Shown here: in pieces, positions 21,027 to 31,265 of the stretch | Layout: every line of letters begins with the position of its first letter | Position numbering within the stretch: the first letter of the stretch is position 1 | Source of the DNA: Bactrocera neohumeralis | Lineage: Eukaryota > Arthropoda > Insecta > Diptera > Tephritidae | Length of the DNA stretch: 64,000 nt | NCBI RefSeq assembly: GCF_024586455.1 | Contig: NW_026089623.1 | Coordinates: 18,604,236-18,668,235, forward strand | Reading direction: 5' to 3' | Position numbers and translations under genes: made by a program | The notes under the pieces: model-generated | The model's database searches: none | What the model was told of the DNA's origin: nothing | What the model saw: only the letters and a program-made list of their open reading frames with translations

Positions 21027-21418
21027 CTAATACACTTTTTCTTTTACCTCTACGTCTGAGTAAGAGTTCACAATGTCTTCTATGAACTTCTTCACCATGG
21101 GTAAGGAATCTCTTTCAACAACTAACATCACCATTTCATTCAATGGTGATGATAACGATGAATTGACCAACTCATTTGCAATTTTCAATAATGATTTTAT
21201 TAAATTAATTTTCCTTTGTACAAAAACTTCTTTAAAATTCTTTGAAGAAACCATAAAAAAACATTCACGGGGTAATTGCACTCTTTCATTTTGAGAGGGT
21301 AGAAAATGTTGCACTTCTGCTTATTTAGAAGGCAACACTTTGAGAAAAGAACAATTGAACTTGAAAAAATGTTGAGAATAGAACACGCAACTTTGACAGC
21401 CCGTGCGTAGGGCAGCAT
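21027..21418 (-). CDS. Unassigned minus-strand frames
   Basis: The frame 21027-21314 reads MQHFLPSQNERVQLPRECFF with later KSLLKIANELVNSSLSSPLN and VKKFIEDIVNSYSDVEVKEK. Composition is plausible for a real protein (alternating charged and hydrophobic), and a second frame overlaps upstream to 21418. I do not recognise any domain, and no splice or start signal decides the boundaries. It may be a TE protein scrap or an exon. Treat as hypothetical. Confidence 0.25.
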
Positions 21419-22184
21419 AAATGCCGCATTTTTGTGAGCAAAGAAAACGCTATTAGTGAGTCTACGACTTTTAATATAAATAAGTTAATAACATACCAAT
21501 TTGGATTATATTCCATTCGGTTTCTTAGAATCAGAATTTTAACGTTTATTTTGTTTTCTTTCTTTCTGTTGGAGATGCTTCATACATATATGTTTTTTCA
21601 TGAAAAATTGTTCAATAAATACCGTTTTCATCTGCATTTAAAATTGCTTATGAAGAAAGGTTATTACGAAGCCTAAACCGAAATATGCAAGGAAAAGAGA
21701 GCACCCATTGCAGAATCTAGTGATACATGACGGCACGAAAATAAACATGGGTTTTGGTCTGACATATTTTACAGCCATTGCAATAATTTTCTGCGTGTGT
21801 TTTTTGTTGTGCCGTTGCACCAAGAGGAAAATTCTGCAATTACGGCACCGTGCAAGGTTTTGCAAGAGCAAGAGAATCCCCCTAATATGAGAATATCAAA
21901 TGACTATTTAGAGCCGGAAAAATATGTATTCCAAAAACATCGATTAAACTAGAGCAGGCACCGATTATAATGAGTGGAATGTAAGTTTTCAAGTAGTTTT
22001 CAGCGAAAACTGTGTTTTCGTTTGACAGATTTTACATGGACGAAAACACAAGTTTTCGTGCGAAAACCAGTTTTTCCCACGAAAACATGTTTCGTTGTCG
22101 GTCCGAAAATAGTATTATTCTACGGTACGATGATTGAAAAAACTGAACTAATTGTACGTGTCAAAGATCTTTCCCCGCCTTGCC
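21419..22184. other. No gene; hairpin-rich block
   Basis: Short frames on both strands at 21434-21890 overlap each other and are not convincing. From 21983 to 22110 there is a dense cluster of GTTTTC and GAAAAC, reported separately. Confidence 0.4.
21983..22110. repeat. GAAAAC/GTTTTC palindrome cluster
   Basis: About nine GAAAAC or GTTTTC hexamers lie within 130 bases. The best stem pairs GCGAAAACTGTGTTTTCGT (22003-22021) with ACGAAAACACAAGTTTTCGT (22040-22059), around an 18-base loop. The arms are themselves partly palindromic. Confidence 0.7.
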
Positions 22185-22340
22185 AGACAGTTCATACTTA
22201 AGCAGCGAAGCGAAAGAAACTAATGCTCGGTTTCACAGTCCATACTTAAGTTGTGCTTAAGATAAAACGGGAAAATAGTGTTTTACAGTTCATACTTAGG
22301 TTATGCTTAAGTACTGAAAATGGGAAACTTAAGCCAGGAA
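22185..22340 (+). repeat. Short direct repeats of CATACTTAAG
   Basis: Three copies of CAGT[T/C]CATACTTA[A/G]G occur at about 22187, 22239 and 22288. The last two are followed by TTGTGCTTAAG or TTATGCTTAAG. A related GGACAGTGCTTAAG lies at about 22878. They could be subterminal motifs of an unidentified transposon. Confidence 0.5.
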
Positions 22341-22775
22341 TAAAGGCAGGAACTTATTCCAGTATGAGAGCGCTTCAAAATTAGCGTTTTTTATAACATT
22401 TTCCATATGGCCAGATTGGACAAAATATTAATTTTTGGGCATTTAAATTACTATATAGTGGTTATTTAATATATGGAGAAACTATTTAAATCTTTTTAAA
22501 GTATATTTGAACAATTGACTTTTGAAGTTTCAATACCCAATAAAAGGATTTAAGCTTGTTAGCTCTCAACCATTAAATGTTTTTAATAATTTTCTATTGA
22601 AAATAATACTATGATGCTTCAAATTACAAAACGTTTCTTCAAATACCTTTACATTTTACAAATTTATTTAATTTTCATTGTGTAACATTTTTTATAAGTG
22701 GTCTTGAACGATGCAATAAATCCCTCCATTTACATATTTTTTTGGTAAGATTTCAATCTGGGCATCGCTCGTTTC
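22341..22775. other. No gene seen
   Basis: AT-rich sequence with no recognisable frame, repeat end or RNA gene. Confidence 0.4.
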
Positions 22776-22849
22776 CAATTGCTAAACGTCAAAACCTCCT
22801 GAACTCGATCAACTGTCAAAGTCCTGGAGGTTTTGACGTTTAGCAATTG
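22776..22849. repeat. Perfect 24-bp stem hairpin
   Basis: CAATTGCTAAACGTCAAAAC plus CTCC (22776-22799) is exactly reverse-complemented at 22826-22849, around a 26-base loop. A second small hairpin, CTCTCAC...GTGAGAG, follows at about 22852-22870. The uninterrupted match suggests recent origin or selection. Confidence 0.9.
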
Positions 22850-22854
22850 TTCTC

Positions 22855-23067
22855 TCACTTCCAGTGAGAGAGGAGTTGGACAGTGCTTAAGTAAAAGCTG
22901 ATTTTTGTTTTGAATTGTTTTGAGTTTTCAGCGACATCTTTCGTATCGTTCGAGCAAGTGTCGGTCCGTTTGCATTCGATGACAGCTTTATATTTTTCCA
23001 CCAGTTCTAATAGGTGCTCCGACTCGGTAGCGGTGAAATTCGGGGTTCTTGTGTTGTTTTCATTCAT
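22855..23067 (-). pseudogene. Myb/SANT-like DNA-binding domain fragment
   Basis: The minus-strand frame opens with MNENNTRTPNFTATESEHLL and continues ELVEKYKAVIECKRTDTCSN DTKDVAEN. The NFT..E...L..LV..Y...IE.K.TD pattern is that of Myb/SANT-like proteins encoded by PIF/Harbinger transposons and of zeste-like regulators. The domain's tryptophan (relatives have AW after the DTKD region) is replaced, because AENSKQF lacks it. The rest degrades. The start is the first Met after an in-frame stop. It is probably a transposon accessory gene scrap rather than a host regulator. Confidence 0.55.
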
Positions 23068-23932
23068 TTTCGATATAATTTTTCTCGCAAATTTATGTAT
23101 TGTCTGTTACAAATTAAATATTTCAAACATTTTTATGGATGACATTTGGAAAACATATGTTGCCCATAACGTTGCCATTTATCATAATAAAATTTTATAG
23201 AAATGAAGCAGTCTGCAATAATTTAATCTAACAATTTTTTCAGATATTGTAGCTTCTCTTGGATAATAATTCATACAAAATTTTGTGAAGATTTTTTCTA
23301 AAATAAAAATTTTTCCTTATAAGAACTTCAATCCGATCGTTTAGTTTCTATGACAGCTATATGCTATGATCGTCCGATCAAACAAATTTAATCAGATTTT
23401 GTAGTAACGCTTTCGATAATAACACTACTCAACAAATCTGAAGGAAAAAATTGTGACTGATATGTTAAGAGGTTTGTCGGGTATTTAAATTATGAATTTG
23501 AATCCAAAAATTTTCCATAATTCGGATATTTTTGTCATTTTAGTAAATGGCGTTTTAAGAATTTTTTACAATCACTTTCAGTGTTAGCAACCCAAAATTA
23601 GCAAGAAACAGCCTTAACAACAGAATTGCAAAATTGCTGTAAACTAGTGTACTTCATACGAAAATTCGTGAAGATTTTTAGTCAGATAAAATAAAATATT
23701 CTCATTATGTTTGTTAATCAAATCTTTAATAGGTGGTGGTATATGTGTACTAATTTTAATTTTTTGAAGAAAAGTAAGTATTTATTATTGGAATAACGAT
23801 GCGTAGTATTCAAATTGTATTTGGCTTTATGCTTGTAAAGTATATACATACATATATGTAGTATGTTTACAATTTTCAGACGAAGTAGATGAAGCTTTTT
23901 AGCTTTCGAAAGAAGCGTTAATCGTCTATTAA
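23068..23932. other. No gene; family B scrap at 23320-23400
   Basis: Mostly AT-rich. 23325-23400 (CCGATCGTTTAGTTTCTATG ... ACAGCTATATGCTATGATCG) matches the repeated unit of family B at 40.9-41.5 kb. Nothing else is recognised. Confidence 0.5.
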
Positions 23933-23949
23933 TTGAAAAAATTTATCTT

Positions 23950-24240
23950 CTTATTGCAGCGAAGGATGAGAAAGACGATCTTATGTGAAAATGATGAAAT
24001 TTATGTTCCTATTGATAACTTAGAGCTATCTGATATTTATAGCAAGATTGTTGTTGGAGAAGAATTACTAAGCATGAAAACAATTATTCTGTATGGGATG
24101 AACAAAAGAGCAATGTATCAATTTTTGTCAGTGATGTGCGACAATTACTAGATCGAAAAGAACATTATTATGAGTGTAAAATTGACAATTTGTTCTGGAA
24201 AAAACATCTGCAGTCATTGCACGGCAGTGGATCCTGTGCC
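23950..24240 (+). other. Possible exon after a splice-acceptor-like site
   Basis: TTATCTTCTTATTGCAG ends at about 23960 and would serve as an acceptor. The frame that follows reads RRMRKTILCENDEIYVPIDN LELSDIYSKIVVGEE. Near 24080 the better-looking reading moves to another frame: SVWDEQKSNVSIFVSDVRQL LDRKEHYYECKIDN, ending at a stop near 24240. The pieces look protein-like, but I recognise no family. It could be a host exon relic or a TE gene. Confidence 0.25.
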
Positions 24241-24756
24241 TAAGGCATTCACGCAATTTCAATATTTGCAATGTCTTAGGATTGATTCAAAATGTTGCTA
24301 GGCTTTGTTCATATTTATGAAGACAACACTCGTCTGCATGTATGATGATCAAATCAGTTATAAACCTTTTATCATAAAGAATTCGGTATTGTTGGTGGGC
24401 GAGAAGAGTTTTAATATAATTTTTCTATATATAAGATATCTTATTAAAAACTACTAAAAGTTCGACAACTCACTAAATAAATTCATAAGAAGCACTAAAG
24501 TTTCCATTCTATATGGTACAGAAAGGCTTAAAAGGAGCTGGTATCAAAACCGCCTAATGAGCGTAGCAACACCCAATTTTTAGTAAAATCGTATACTCCA
24601 TCAATTTTAACTACATTTTAAAATTGTTAAAATGGGCGAAATCGAACAACACCTTCGTTATGTTCAATATATAAGAATTATAAATTCAATCTTATTTTCT
24701 CATTTTACAGTTTATAAATCGAGAGTCATTGATGTTATTGAAATAAAACTTTGCAC
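24241..24756. repeat. Family C-like repeat scrap in spacer
   Basis: 24450-24690 shares ACTACTAAAAG, AACTCACTAAATAAAT, AAGCACTAAA, a GGAGCTGGTATCAAAA segment and GAGCGTAGCAACACCC with the scrap at 11.5-11.8 kb. It is noncoding. The rest of the interval is AT-rich spacer. Confidence 0.45.
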
Positions 24757-24820
24757 AGGTCCGGCCCGTTCATTGGTGTAGGCAAGTAAGGCGACTGCAA
24801 AGTTCGGCAGAAACTTCATT
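24757..24820 (+). mobile_element. hAT-like 5' terminus
   Basis: CAGGTCCGGCCCGTTCATTG, then GTGTAGGCAAGTAAGGCGAC, resembles the 5' ends of ZMYM1-like hAT elements (CAGGGCCGGCCC...GGGCAAACAAGGCGA). No transposase follows, so only the end survives. Confidence 0.5.
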
Positions 24821-25084
24821 TTATTTTTAAATTATAAAACAATTTACAAAGCTATTTCATTTATTTAATTTAAAATATAAAAAGGTCATAGGGTAATATT
24901 TTCGCATTCTAATATAAATTATAAGCCACCACTGGAGTATTATTAATTATTGTAACAAGCTACTAAAATTTTTTGATGTTTATTTATTATTTATCAGCTG
25001 CAAACTGTTACATACAAAGCCATTTTTGAACAATATAAAATATTAGAAATGTCATTAGCTCATAATTGACAAATATACTACTGT
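24821..25084. other. No gene seen
   Basis: AT-rich spacer with no recognised features. Confidence 0.4.
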
Positions 25085-25290
25085 GATCAAATTGAAATGC
25101 GAATTTTGTCCATTTCATCTCCTTCAAAGTAATCCCCTCCCGCTGCTATACTCTTATGCCAACGAATTTTCTAGTAATCACTTGCAAAAATCCTCCGTCC
25201 TGATGGCTTCAGAGCCTTCTTCGATTCAGTTTTTATTTAGCATAGATGCCACTAACAGTACTACCACTTGCTAACACTTCCTGTGTCCGT
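25085..25290 (-). pseudogene. mariner-type transposase C-terminus
   Basis: The minus strand reads KIRWHKSIAAGGDYFEGDEM after a stop, matching the W..C(I/V)A..G.YFEGD ending of mariner-like transposases. The preceding codons (degraded FASDY) are disrupted. Only about 60 codons survive, and no catalytic motif or terminal repeat is visible. The plus-strand frame at 25083-25274 is its shadow. Confidence 0.6.
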
Positions 25291-25737
25291 CGTTTGTGGA
25301 CAGCGCAGTTCACTTAAATGAACCTACCTGCGCTCAACGAGCACAATGTGACAAGAAGGACTGAGTTTTTTGAAAATATTAAAAATTGAAAATGAAACGA
25401 CTCAATGTTTCAACAATAAAACAGTAGTGTCTGATTTTTTTAAAGTGATTGTGCGAAAATATTTAAAAAATAAATTTTTTTATTGTACTACTTGTATACT
25501 CTTTTAATCTTTTGCTACAGAGTATAACAGTTTTTTCACCTAACGGTTGTATGTATCACCTAAAACTAAGAAAGATAGATATAGAGTTATACAAGTATAT
25601 ACACAGTGGTCGGTCTTGTATGGAATCGGCGGGCAAAAATACTTCCACTGCCTATATATAGTAAAAGTGAAACTTTTGCCAGAGCTGTTTAAAAAAGCAA
25701 TTTTTTGAATATTATTAAACTAAATCAAAAACTGATT
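25291..25737. other. No gene seen
   Basis: AT-rich spacer. 25490-25560 has a TATACTCTTTTAATCTTTTG and AGAGTATAAC pair that may be a decayed family A end; this is not certain. Confidence 0.4.
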
Positions 25738-26094
25738 TTAATAAAATTGATTTACTTTTGCATCAGAGTTTCCATTGACTGGTGAAGAAAGTAACTGAGC
25801 GATCCGTTCGTTCTCTCGTGTATGATGGAGACGATACATCTTAACATCCTTATTGCTATACTCATCAGATTCTTCTGAGAGCCCTCCAATTGAAACTGGT
25901 GCATATAGAATAACATCGGTAGCGTGAATTAAAATTTTACGTACTGACGAAGGAAGATAATACCAGTAATATTTTGAAGTTAATTCTTTTGCAGAATCTA
26001 GCGCAAATGTAGTGCATTGTGAACTGATTCCTTTTGAAATTGAATTTGAACAGGACGGTAATAGCGGGTGAACGAAGGTTTGCATTTTTTTCAA
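25738..26094 (-). pseudogene. Uncharacterised TE-type protein fragment (118 aa)
   Basis: The frame contains TSKYYWYYLPSSVRKILIHA, TDVILYAPVSIGGLSEESDE and NKDVKMYRLHHTRENER. The signature (hKILIHG..VI..., PIG.LSEEA.E..NK....R..HTR) is one I know from multi-copy uncharacterised proteins in hydra and arthropods, not from any host enzyme. I cannot name the superfamily. The start at 26094 is the first Met and is probably not natural. The truncation near NQFY may be real, because relatives continue with SSDP. Confidence 0.5.
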
Positions 26095-26526
26095 ATTTGT
26101 TTGTGCTCTTCATCATTTTACGATTTTATTATCAGTTCCACATGGACATATGTATGTCGTGACAAATAAATTATTGTTATTGCTTATATTCGCTCTGCCC
26201 AGAATTACCATCTAAGCCACATATTCCTATTGATAAAAGGTAATTAGAGGACTCATTCTGTTCATTAATTACATTTGTTACGCAATGTAGTCAATAATTT
26301 TTTATTTCAACTTCAATATCTGATTTGCTCAGAATAACTGTTTTTTCTTTAAAATGTCGTTATAGCAGGGTAAAAAGTTAATATCAAGTTTTTTGCTATC
26401 GAAGCTTCTAATAAGTAGATGCTGAAGCCTTATTAAATCTGCTTCACACATTTTCTAAACACCAAAATTCAAAAATATATTGTCGTGAAAGTTTACACCG
26501 ACATGATGTGCCTAAATAAAAGTACG
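26095..26526. other. No gene seen
   Basis: AT-rich spacer before the pogo element, without recognised motifs. Confidence 0.45.
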
Positions 26527-26528
26527 TA

Positions 26529-29477
26529 GGGTAGAAGGGGGAGCATTCGCCACTGGGGCACATTCGCCACCCACGGTTATCTCTAAACTCAGTATAGCAA
26601 TCGAATTTGAATTATCGATAATGTTTGCTTCATCTGACCACCTCTTGTTTAACTTATTTTGGAAGTTGAAGTTTGCAAGTGATCGTAAACAGTCGCGTTT
26701 ATTCCGTTTTTTGTGTTGCAGTGGAAAGTTTTTAAAGTTCGAATATTTTGTAATAACTTTGTCAATTAAGGTGTTCCGTAAAAGATTTTCATAAGTGTGA
26801 TACCGACTATATTGCCTTTAGTAAAAATACAAAAAAGGTTTTGATAAAGTGCTAGAGAGTGTAAAAACAAAGAGAGTTTTGAAGCATGCCTGCACCTGGG
26901 GCACATCCGCCACGCTACAGGTGGGGTTGTTTCGCCGGCATATGTGCCCCATGGGGTAAATGCACCACAGGCATATGTACCATGATGGGATAAATTTACC
27001 ATACCCCATCTGGAAAATGAGCACATGAGTAGACATATTAAAACGTGGGAAATATTTTATAAACTGATAAGCGCATTTTGGTACTTGTATCTACATTTTC
27101 CACATAGGTTGTTATTAGCACCATAGTTCGAAACTATAAAAAAAAAGACAGACCGAAGTGATTTGGATGAGAAAAAAGTTAAACTTGCAATCAAGGATGT
27201 TCTTTCAAAGAAATTCAATATAAGTGAATCTGCGCGAACCTATGGCTTGAAACGCACTACGTTACGAGACCGACTAGCGAAGATAAATAAAGAAAGAGCT
27301 AAAGCACTTGATGATTCCGGGCAATCCTCGGACGATGAGACATTTTTGTTCTCTTTGAAATATAGCTTAAAGCAGATATTTTCAAAAAAAAATGGAAAAT
27401 GAAATAGCAGAATACTTCAAAGTATGTTCAAACCTCCAACATGAATTTAAGTACAGCGCTGCACGGAAGTTCGTTTTTGATTATGCTGAAATGAATGAAA
27501 CTAAAATCCCTTTATCCTGGACAAATAATAAAATAGCAGGAGTTGATTGGATGCAAGGCTTCATGAAACGACACAGTGATTTAAGTTTGAGAAAACCTGA
27601 AAACACCAGCCTTGCGCGTTCTATGTCTTTTACCAAAGCAGCTGTTATGGCATTTTTTGACAATGTGCACATTCTGTATAGTAAATTTTCGTTTGCACCT
27701 GTCGACATTAATAATCTTGATGAAACAGGAATAACAACTGTTATGCCTCCTCCAAAGGTATTTTAGCACGTTTTCTTTACCTTTTTGCATTTGTACATAC
27801 ATCTTTAACCTAACCTAATGGTTTTTTGCTAGGTGATTTCGACGAAAGGAAAGCGTACTGTGTCTCAGGTGGCGTCCGCGGAAAGAGGTTTTTAGTTACC
27901 ATGGTGGGCATAATAAATGCTACTGGAAATGCACTTTCACCAGTATACGTTTTTCCGCGAGTTAAGTAAAAATATCACTTTGTTAATGATGGTCCCAACG
28001 GCTGCGTAGGTATTGCTGCTAAAAGTGGTTGGATGTCAACGGACGGCTTCTGTGAAGTTCTGAAACATGTTCAAAAAAACACCCGATGTTCCTTAGAAAG
28101 ACCGATTTTGCTTTTTTTGGACAATCATGTTTCGCACTGCAGCTTAGCTGCTATAATGTTTTGCAGGGAGAATGGCATCCACATGATAAGCTTCCCACCG
28201 CATTCGTCGCACAAGTTACAGCCCTTGGACATATCGGTATTTGGACCATTTAAAAAACATTTGGCCACGTCATATAGTGATTTCCTTTTATCCAATCCTG
28301 GACGAGCTATTACGATTTGCGATATACCTCAACTTTCGAAAATTCCTTTCAAAAGTCATTCGTCTCTGAAAACATATGCAAAGGTTTTTCCACAGCTGGA
28401 ATAAGTCCATTTAACAGACAAGCAATTCCTGAGGCAGACTTCATTAGCGTAGATGTCGAACATCAAACTGCTGATATTGACTTTGCATTAGAGTTAGTTA
28501 CAAACCAAAACAATGTTTCAATTGAGCCTGCTACTGCTTGCGAATCTTCACCCATACCATCTGTTGGCAAAACTCCATAGCAAGTTCGCCCTATTCCTAG
28601 AATAATCAAACCTTTTAACTCTTCGAATTCAAGGAAAGGTTCATCTAAAATTCTTACATGTACACCTTCCAAGGAAGAAAAGGAGAAAATTAAATCAGGG
28701 AAGGTGCTGCCATGAAGACCTACCAGAAGGTCCTTGACTTTTAAAAAACGAGTATCCTCGGATGAATCATCAGATGATGATTCCTTAGTTACAAGTTTTG
28801 CAGATACCGATAAATCTATTGGATCGTTCTTTGACTCCGAGAGTTTAGATTTGAATAATTACATTCTTGTGCGGTTTGAAGGTCCGCAAGATCAGTTTTA
28901 CGTTGGCCGCATAGTACGCAAGTTCGAAAGTTCTCTTGAAATCAATTTTTTAAGAAATTGTGGGTGCTTTTCCAACCTATTGTTAAAGACGTAACGTTTG
29001 TACCGAGAGCAGATATTGTATTGAAGCTTCCTGAGCCCATCCATCTACCTGGAACTTCTCGAGCGTCGGCAACATATATATTTGAATCAGATTTAACAGA
29101 ATATAATGTTAAGTAAAGTTGACAAGAGCTATAATTTATAATTTTTCAATAAGAGCTAATGTTAATCTCTGCGAAAATAAATCAATAACATTCAAAGAAA
29201 CAATAAAGAAGCAGTTATTAAATGTTTTTACACCGTGGCGTTTGTACCCCATCCCCTTGGCGCATCTGCCCCATGGGTGGGGCGGTTTCACCAATTTGGG
29301 AAGTTCGAAAATGTGTTGAAAAAAATATAGAATAATTAAAAACAACTGGTAAGGGAAGATAAGGAAAAGAAGCCCAAAAATGTAGGTTTACAGCCAAGTA
29401 AACATTGCTAGAAAAAATTTTTTGGTTTGACTTCCACAGCAATTCAAAAAAAAAGGCGAATGTGCCCTCTTCTACCT
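26529..29477 (+). mobile_element. pogo-family DNA transposon, nearly complete (2.95 kb)
   Basis: It lies between TA dinucleotides at 26527-26528 and 29478-29479. The left end reads GGGTAGAAGGGGGAGCATTC. The reverse complement of the right end reads AGGTAGAAGAGGGCACATTC. Both have GGTAGAAG and then GGGCAxATTCGCC-like text. TA target sites and an HTH_psq/CENP-B plus DDE transposase inside fit pogo. The 5' region (26529-27010) and the 3' region (29225-29470) hold many GGGGCACATTCGCCAC-like motifs in both orientations. The coding region is broken by a few small lesions, and the left and right arms are otherwise intact. Confidence 0.9.
27122..29116 (+). pseudogene. pogo transposase with one intron, frameshifted
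   Basis: Transposase catalysing excision and integration at TA. The presumed start codon (27122) now reads ATA, followed by VRNYKKK. An A-run slip then leads to DLDEKKVKLAIKDVLSKKFN, an HTH_psq domain (SARTYGLKRTTLRDRL). After another shift comes the CENP-B-type second helix-turn-helix (WMQGFMKRHSDLSLRKPENT). The DDE domain has NNLDETGITTV, a 75-base GT...AG intron (27758-27832), TKGKRTVSQVASAERG, LFLDNHVSH and PPHSSHKLQPLDISVFGPFK. The C-terminus has FYVGRIVRKFESSLEINFLR and VLKLPEPIHLPGTSRASATY, with a stop at 29116. Breaks are near 27140, 27395, 27885, 28400 and 28960, plus in-frame stops at 28578 and 28713. Confidence 0.85.
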
Positions 29478-30144
29478 TATAAAACAAACATTTGATAAAA
29501 GTGAGAAAATGATAAAATGAAAACCCAAGCTGAAATATGTATATGCATATGTATGATGAAAAAAAACATAAAAAACAATAAAATATGCACGAACAACATA
29601 CACATACGTACAAAAAATTAAAAAAAAATAACATATAAAAAATCGCATGCCCGGTAGAATAACATGAATAAAAAAGAGAGGTGCAAACTGTTGCAGCTGA
29701 AAAGCATAGACTAAGAAAACATTAACTAATATGAACAAACTTGATTCATTTGAAAGCGAGACAGGGATCAGAACTTTTTGTATACATTAAATCGATTCTT
29801 TTAAAATAATAAAACAACATATTATTATATAAAAACCACTTTCTTATATAACATATACCTTTATTCTCAATATTCATTTCAAGTTATGGCGATTAAACAC
29901 GATTTTATATTGCGATTTGGTTTATTATAAGAGATAATTATTAAGCTATTTTCACTGCAGAGTCCGCGTGTTTCTATTGTCTCACTTCTCTCACTTTTGG
30001 TAGCGCGTACGATTGGGATATAGCAAAAATGTATTTACCGTTAGTTTTATTGGTTTATACAAACAGTGGTAAATTGCAAACTATTATTTTTTTTATTTTT
30101 GGCCTATAAAATCGACCAGTATGGGATGGCGAGAAAATTTGAAG
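29478..30144. other. No gene seen
   Basis: AT-rich sequence right of the pogo element. The minus-strand frames at 29218-29738 are low-complexity Phe/Tyr-rich shadows. No repeat ends are visible. Confidence 0.45.
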
Positions 30145-30225
30145 CAACGATCCGTCCGTCCGTGCAAGCTGCAACTTGAATAAAAATTGAGATATCTTGA
30201 TAAAACTTGGCAAGCGGATCCTTTA
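30145..30225 (-). repeat. Family A fragment, minus orientation
   Basis: GATCCGTCCGTCCGTGCAAG, then CTGCAACTTGAATAAAAATTG, is the reverse complement of the minisatellite edge of copy 1 (AGCTTGCACGGACGG). Only about 80 bases remain before the Jockey LINE. Confidence 0.7.
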
Positions 30226-30860
30226 GTATGTACAAAAAAATGTTTTTTTTATTTTGTTTATACATTGCAACTAGTTAAAGTAAATGAAAGGACTAACAAT
30301 ATACTTGAATATGATTTAGACGTATAATTACAAAATTACAAAACTACTATGAAAGTTTTGGCTAATTTGAAAGATCGCTGGGTTTAAGGCGTTTGAGTTG
30401 TCTTAGTGGTCCATCTCTAGAAGTTAACATAGCTACTTCTTGGTTACAATGCTGTAGCAATATTTTCTGCGTTAACCGAGTTTGCGCCTAGATCACGCTC
30501 TATATCAGCACATCTACAATACCAAGGCGCTTTGACAATTAGTCTTAGTCCTTTGGAATTGGTGGATGACTTTCCTATTGTTTGCGTAAGTACATCCCCA
30601 GAGTTGTGCACCATAGCTCCATATCGGTTGGAGTATTTGTTTATATATAAGTAACTTATTTTATGGGTTACATTTATTTTTCATCCATTAACGATTGGTT
30701 AGAGTCAAACGTCATTCCTAAGTATTTGGCGGAATTAAAGTACGGTATTCGTGCACGGTCTATGAAAATTGGTAAGGGCAGTATCTTACTGTATGTGAAA
30801 ACAATGTGTACAGACTTAGCATCTCTCTCTGTCATTTCTTTGCCCGTTGTAAGACTTTAT

Positions 30861-31265
30861 TTACAGCTTTTTGGAAATTAGCAGTAGACTCGTATTCATT
30901 ACTACCAACAGCAAGCAACGAGGTATCATCTGCAAATGTGGCTGTTGTGTAATTGCAGAAGAAAGAAGAGGGCCCAACACAGTACCTTGTGCAACTTCCG
31001 CTTTTATTTCCCTAAAAATAGAACATTTGTCTCCTTGTTTAACGCGTAAGTAGCGGTCTGATAAAAACGATTTTATGATGTCATAATGCTGTTTCGGTAA
31101 AATCAGTTTCAGTTTCGAAAGCAGTTCTTTGTGACAAACTTTATCGACGCTTTTGCAAAATCCAAAAACACTGCAAAACTGAATTTTTTTCCTTAAAGGC
31201 ATTTTCAATAATGTGCGTAATCCTGTGGATTTAATCAATCGTAGAATGGTTGGCTCGAAACCCAA
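30861..31265 (-). pseudogene. Jockey LINE reverse transcriptase fragment
   Basis: The frame reads VDKVCHKELLSKLKLILPKQ, then IIKSFLSDRYLRVKQGDKCS, IFREIKAEVAQGTVLGPLL. The AQGTVLGP motif is the conserved (P/A)QGSVLGP of Jockey RTs. The catalytic FADDTSLLAVGSNEYESTA follows in another frame after a shift near 30960. The first residues (MGFEPTILRL) are a chance reading of a degraded FRANHSTIDQI-like stretch. The RT fingers lie upstream at 31300-31900 and are heavily mutated. Confidence 0.8.

Noticed and set aside
22855..23067. Functional host zeste-like regulator
   Set aside because: The Myb-like pattern lacks its tryptophan and ends abruptly, with no second exon visible. A transposon scrap is more likely.
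29218..29738. Minus-strand membrane-like ORFs (Phe/Tyr-rich)
   Set aside because: AT-rich low-complexity reading over the pogo 3' arm and spacer, with no conserved motif.
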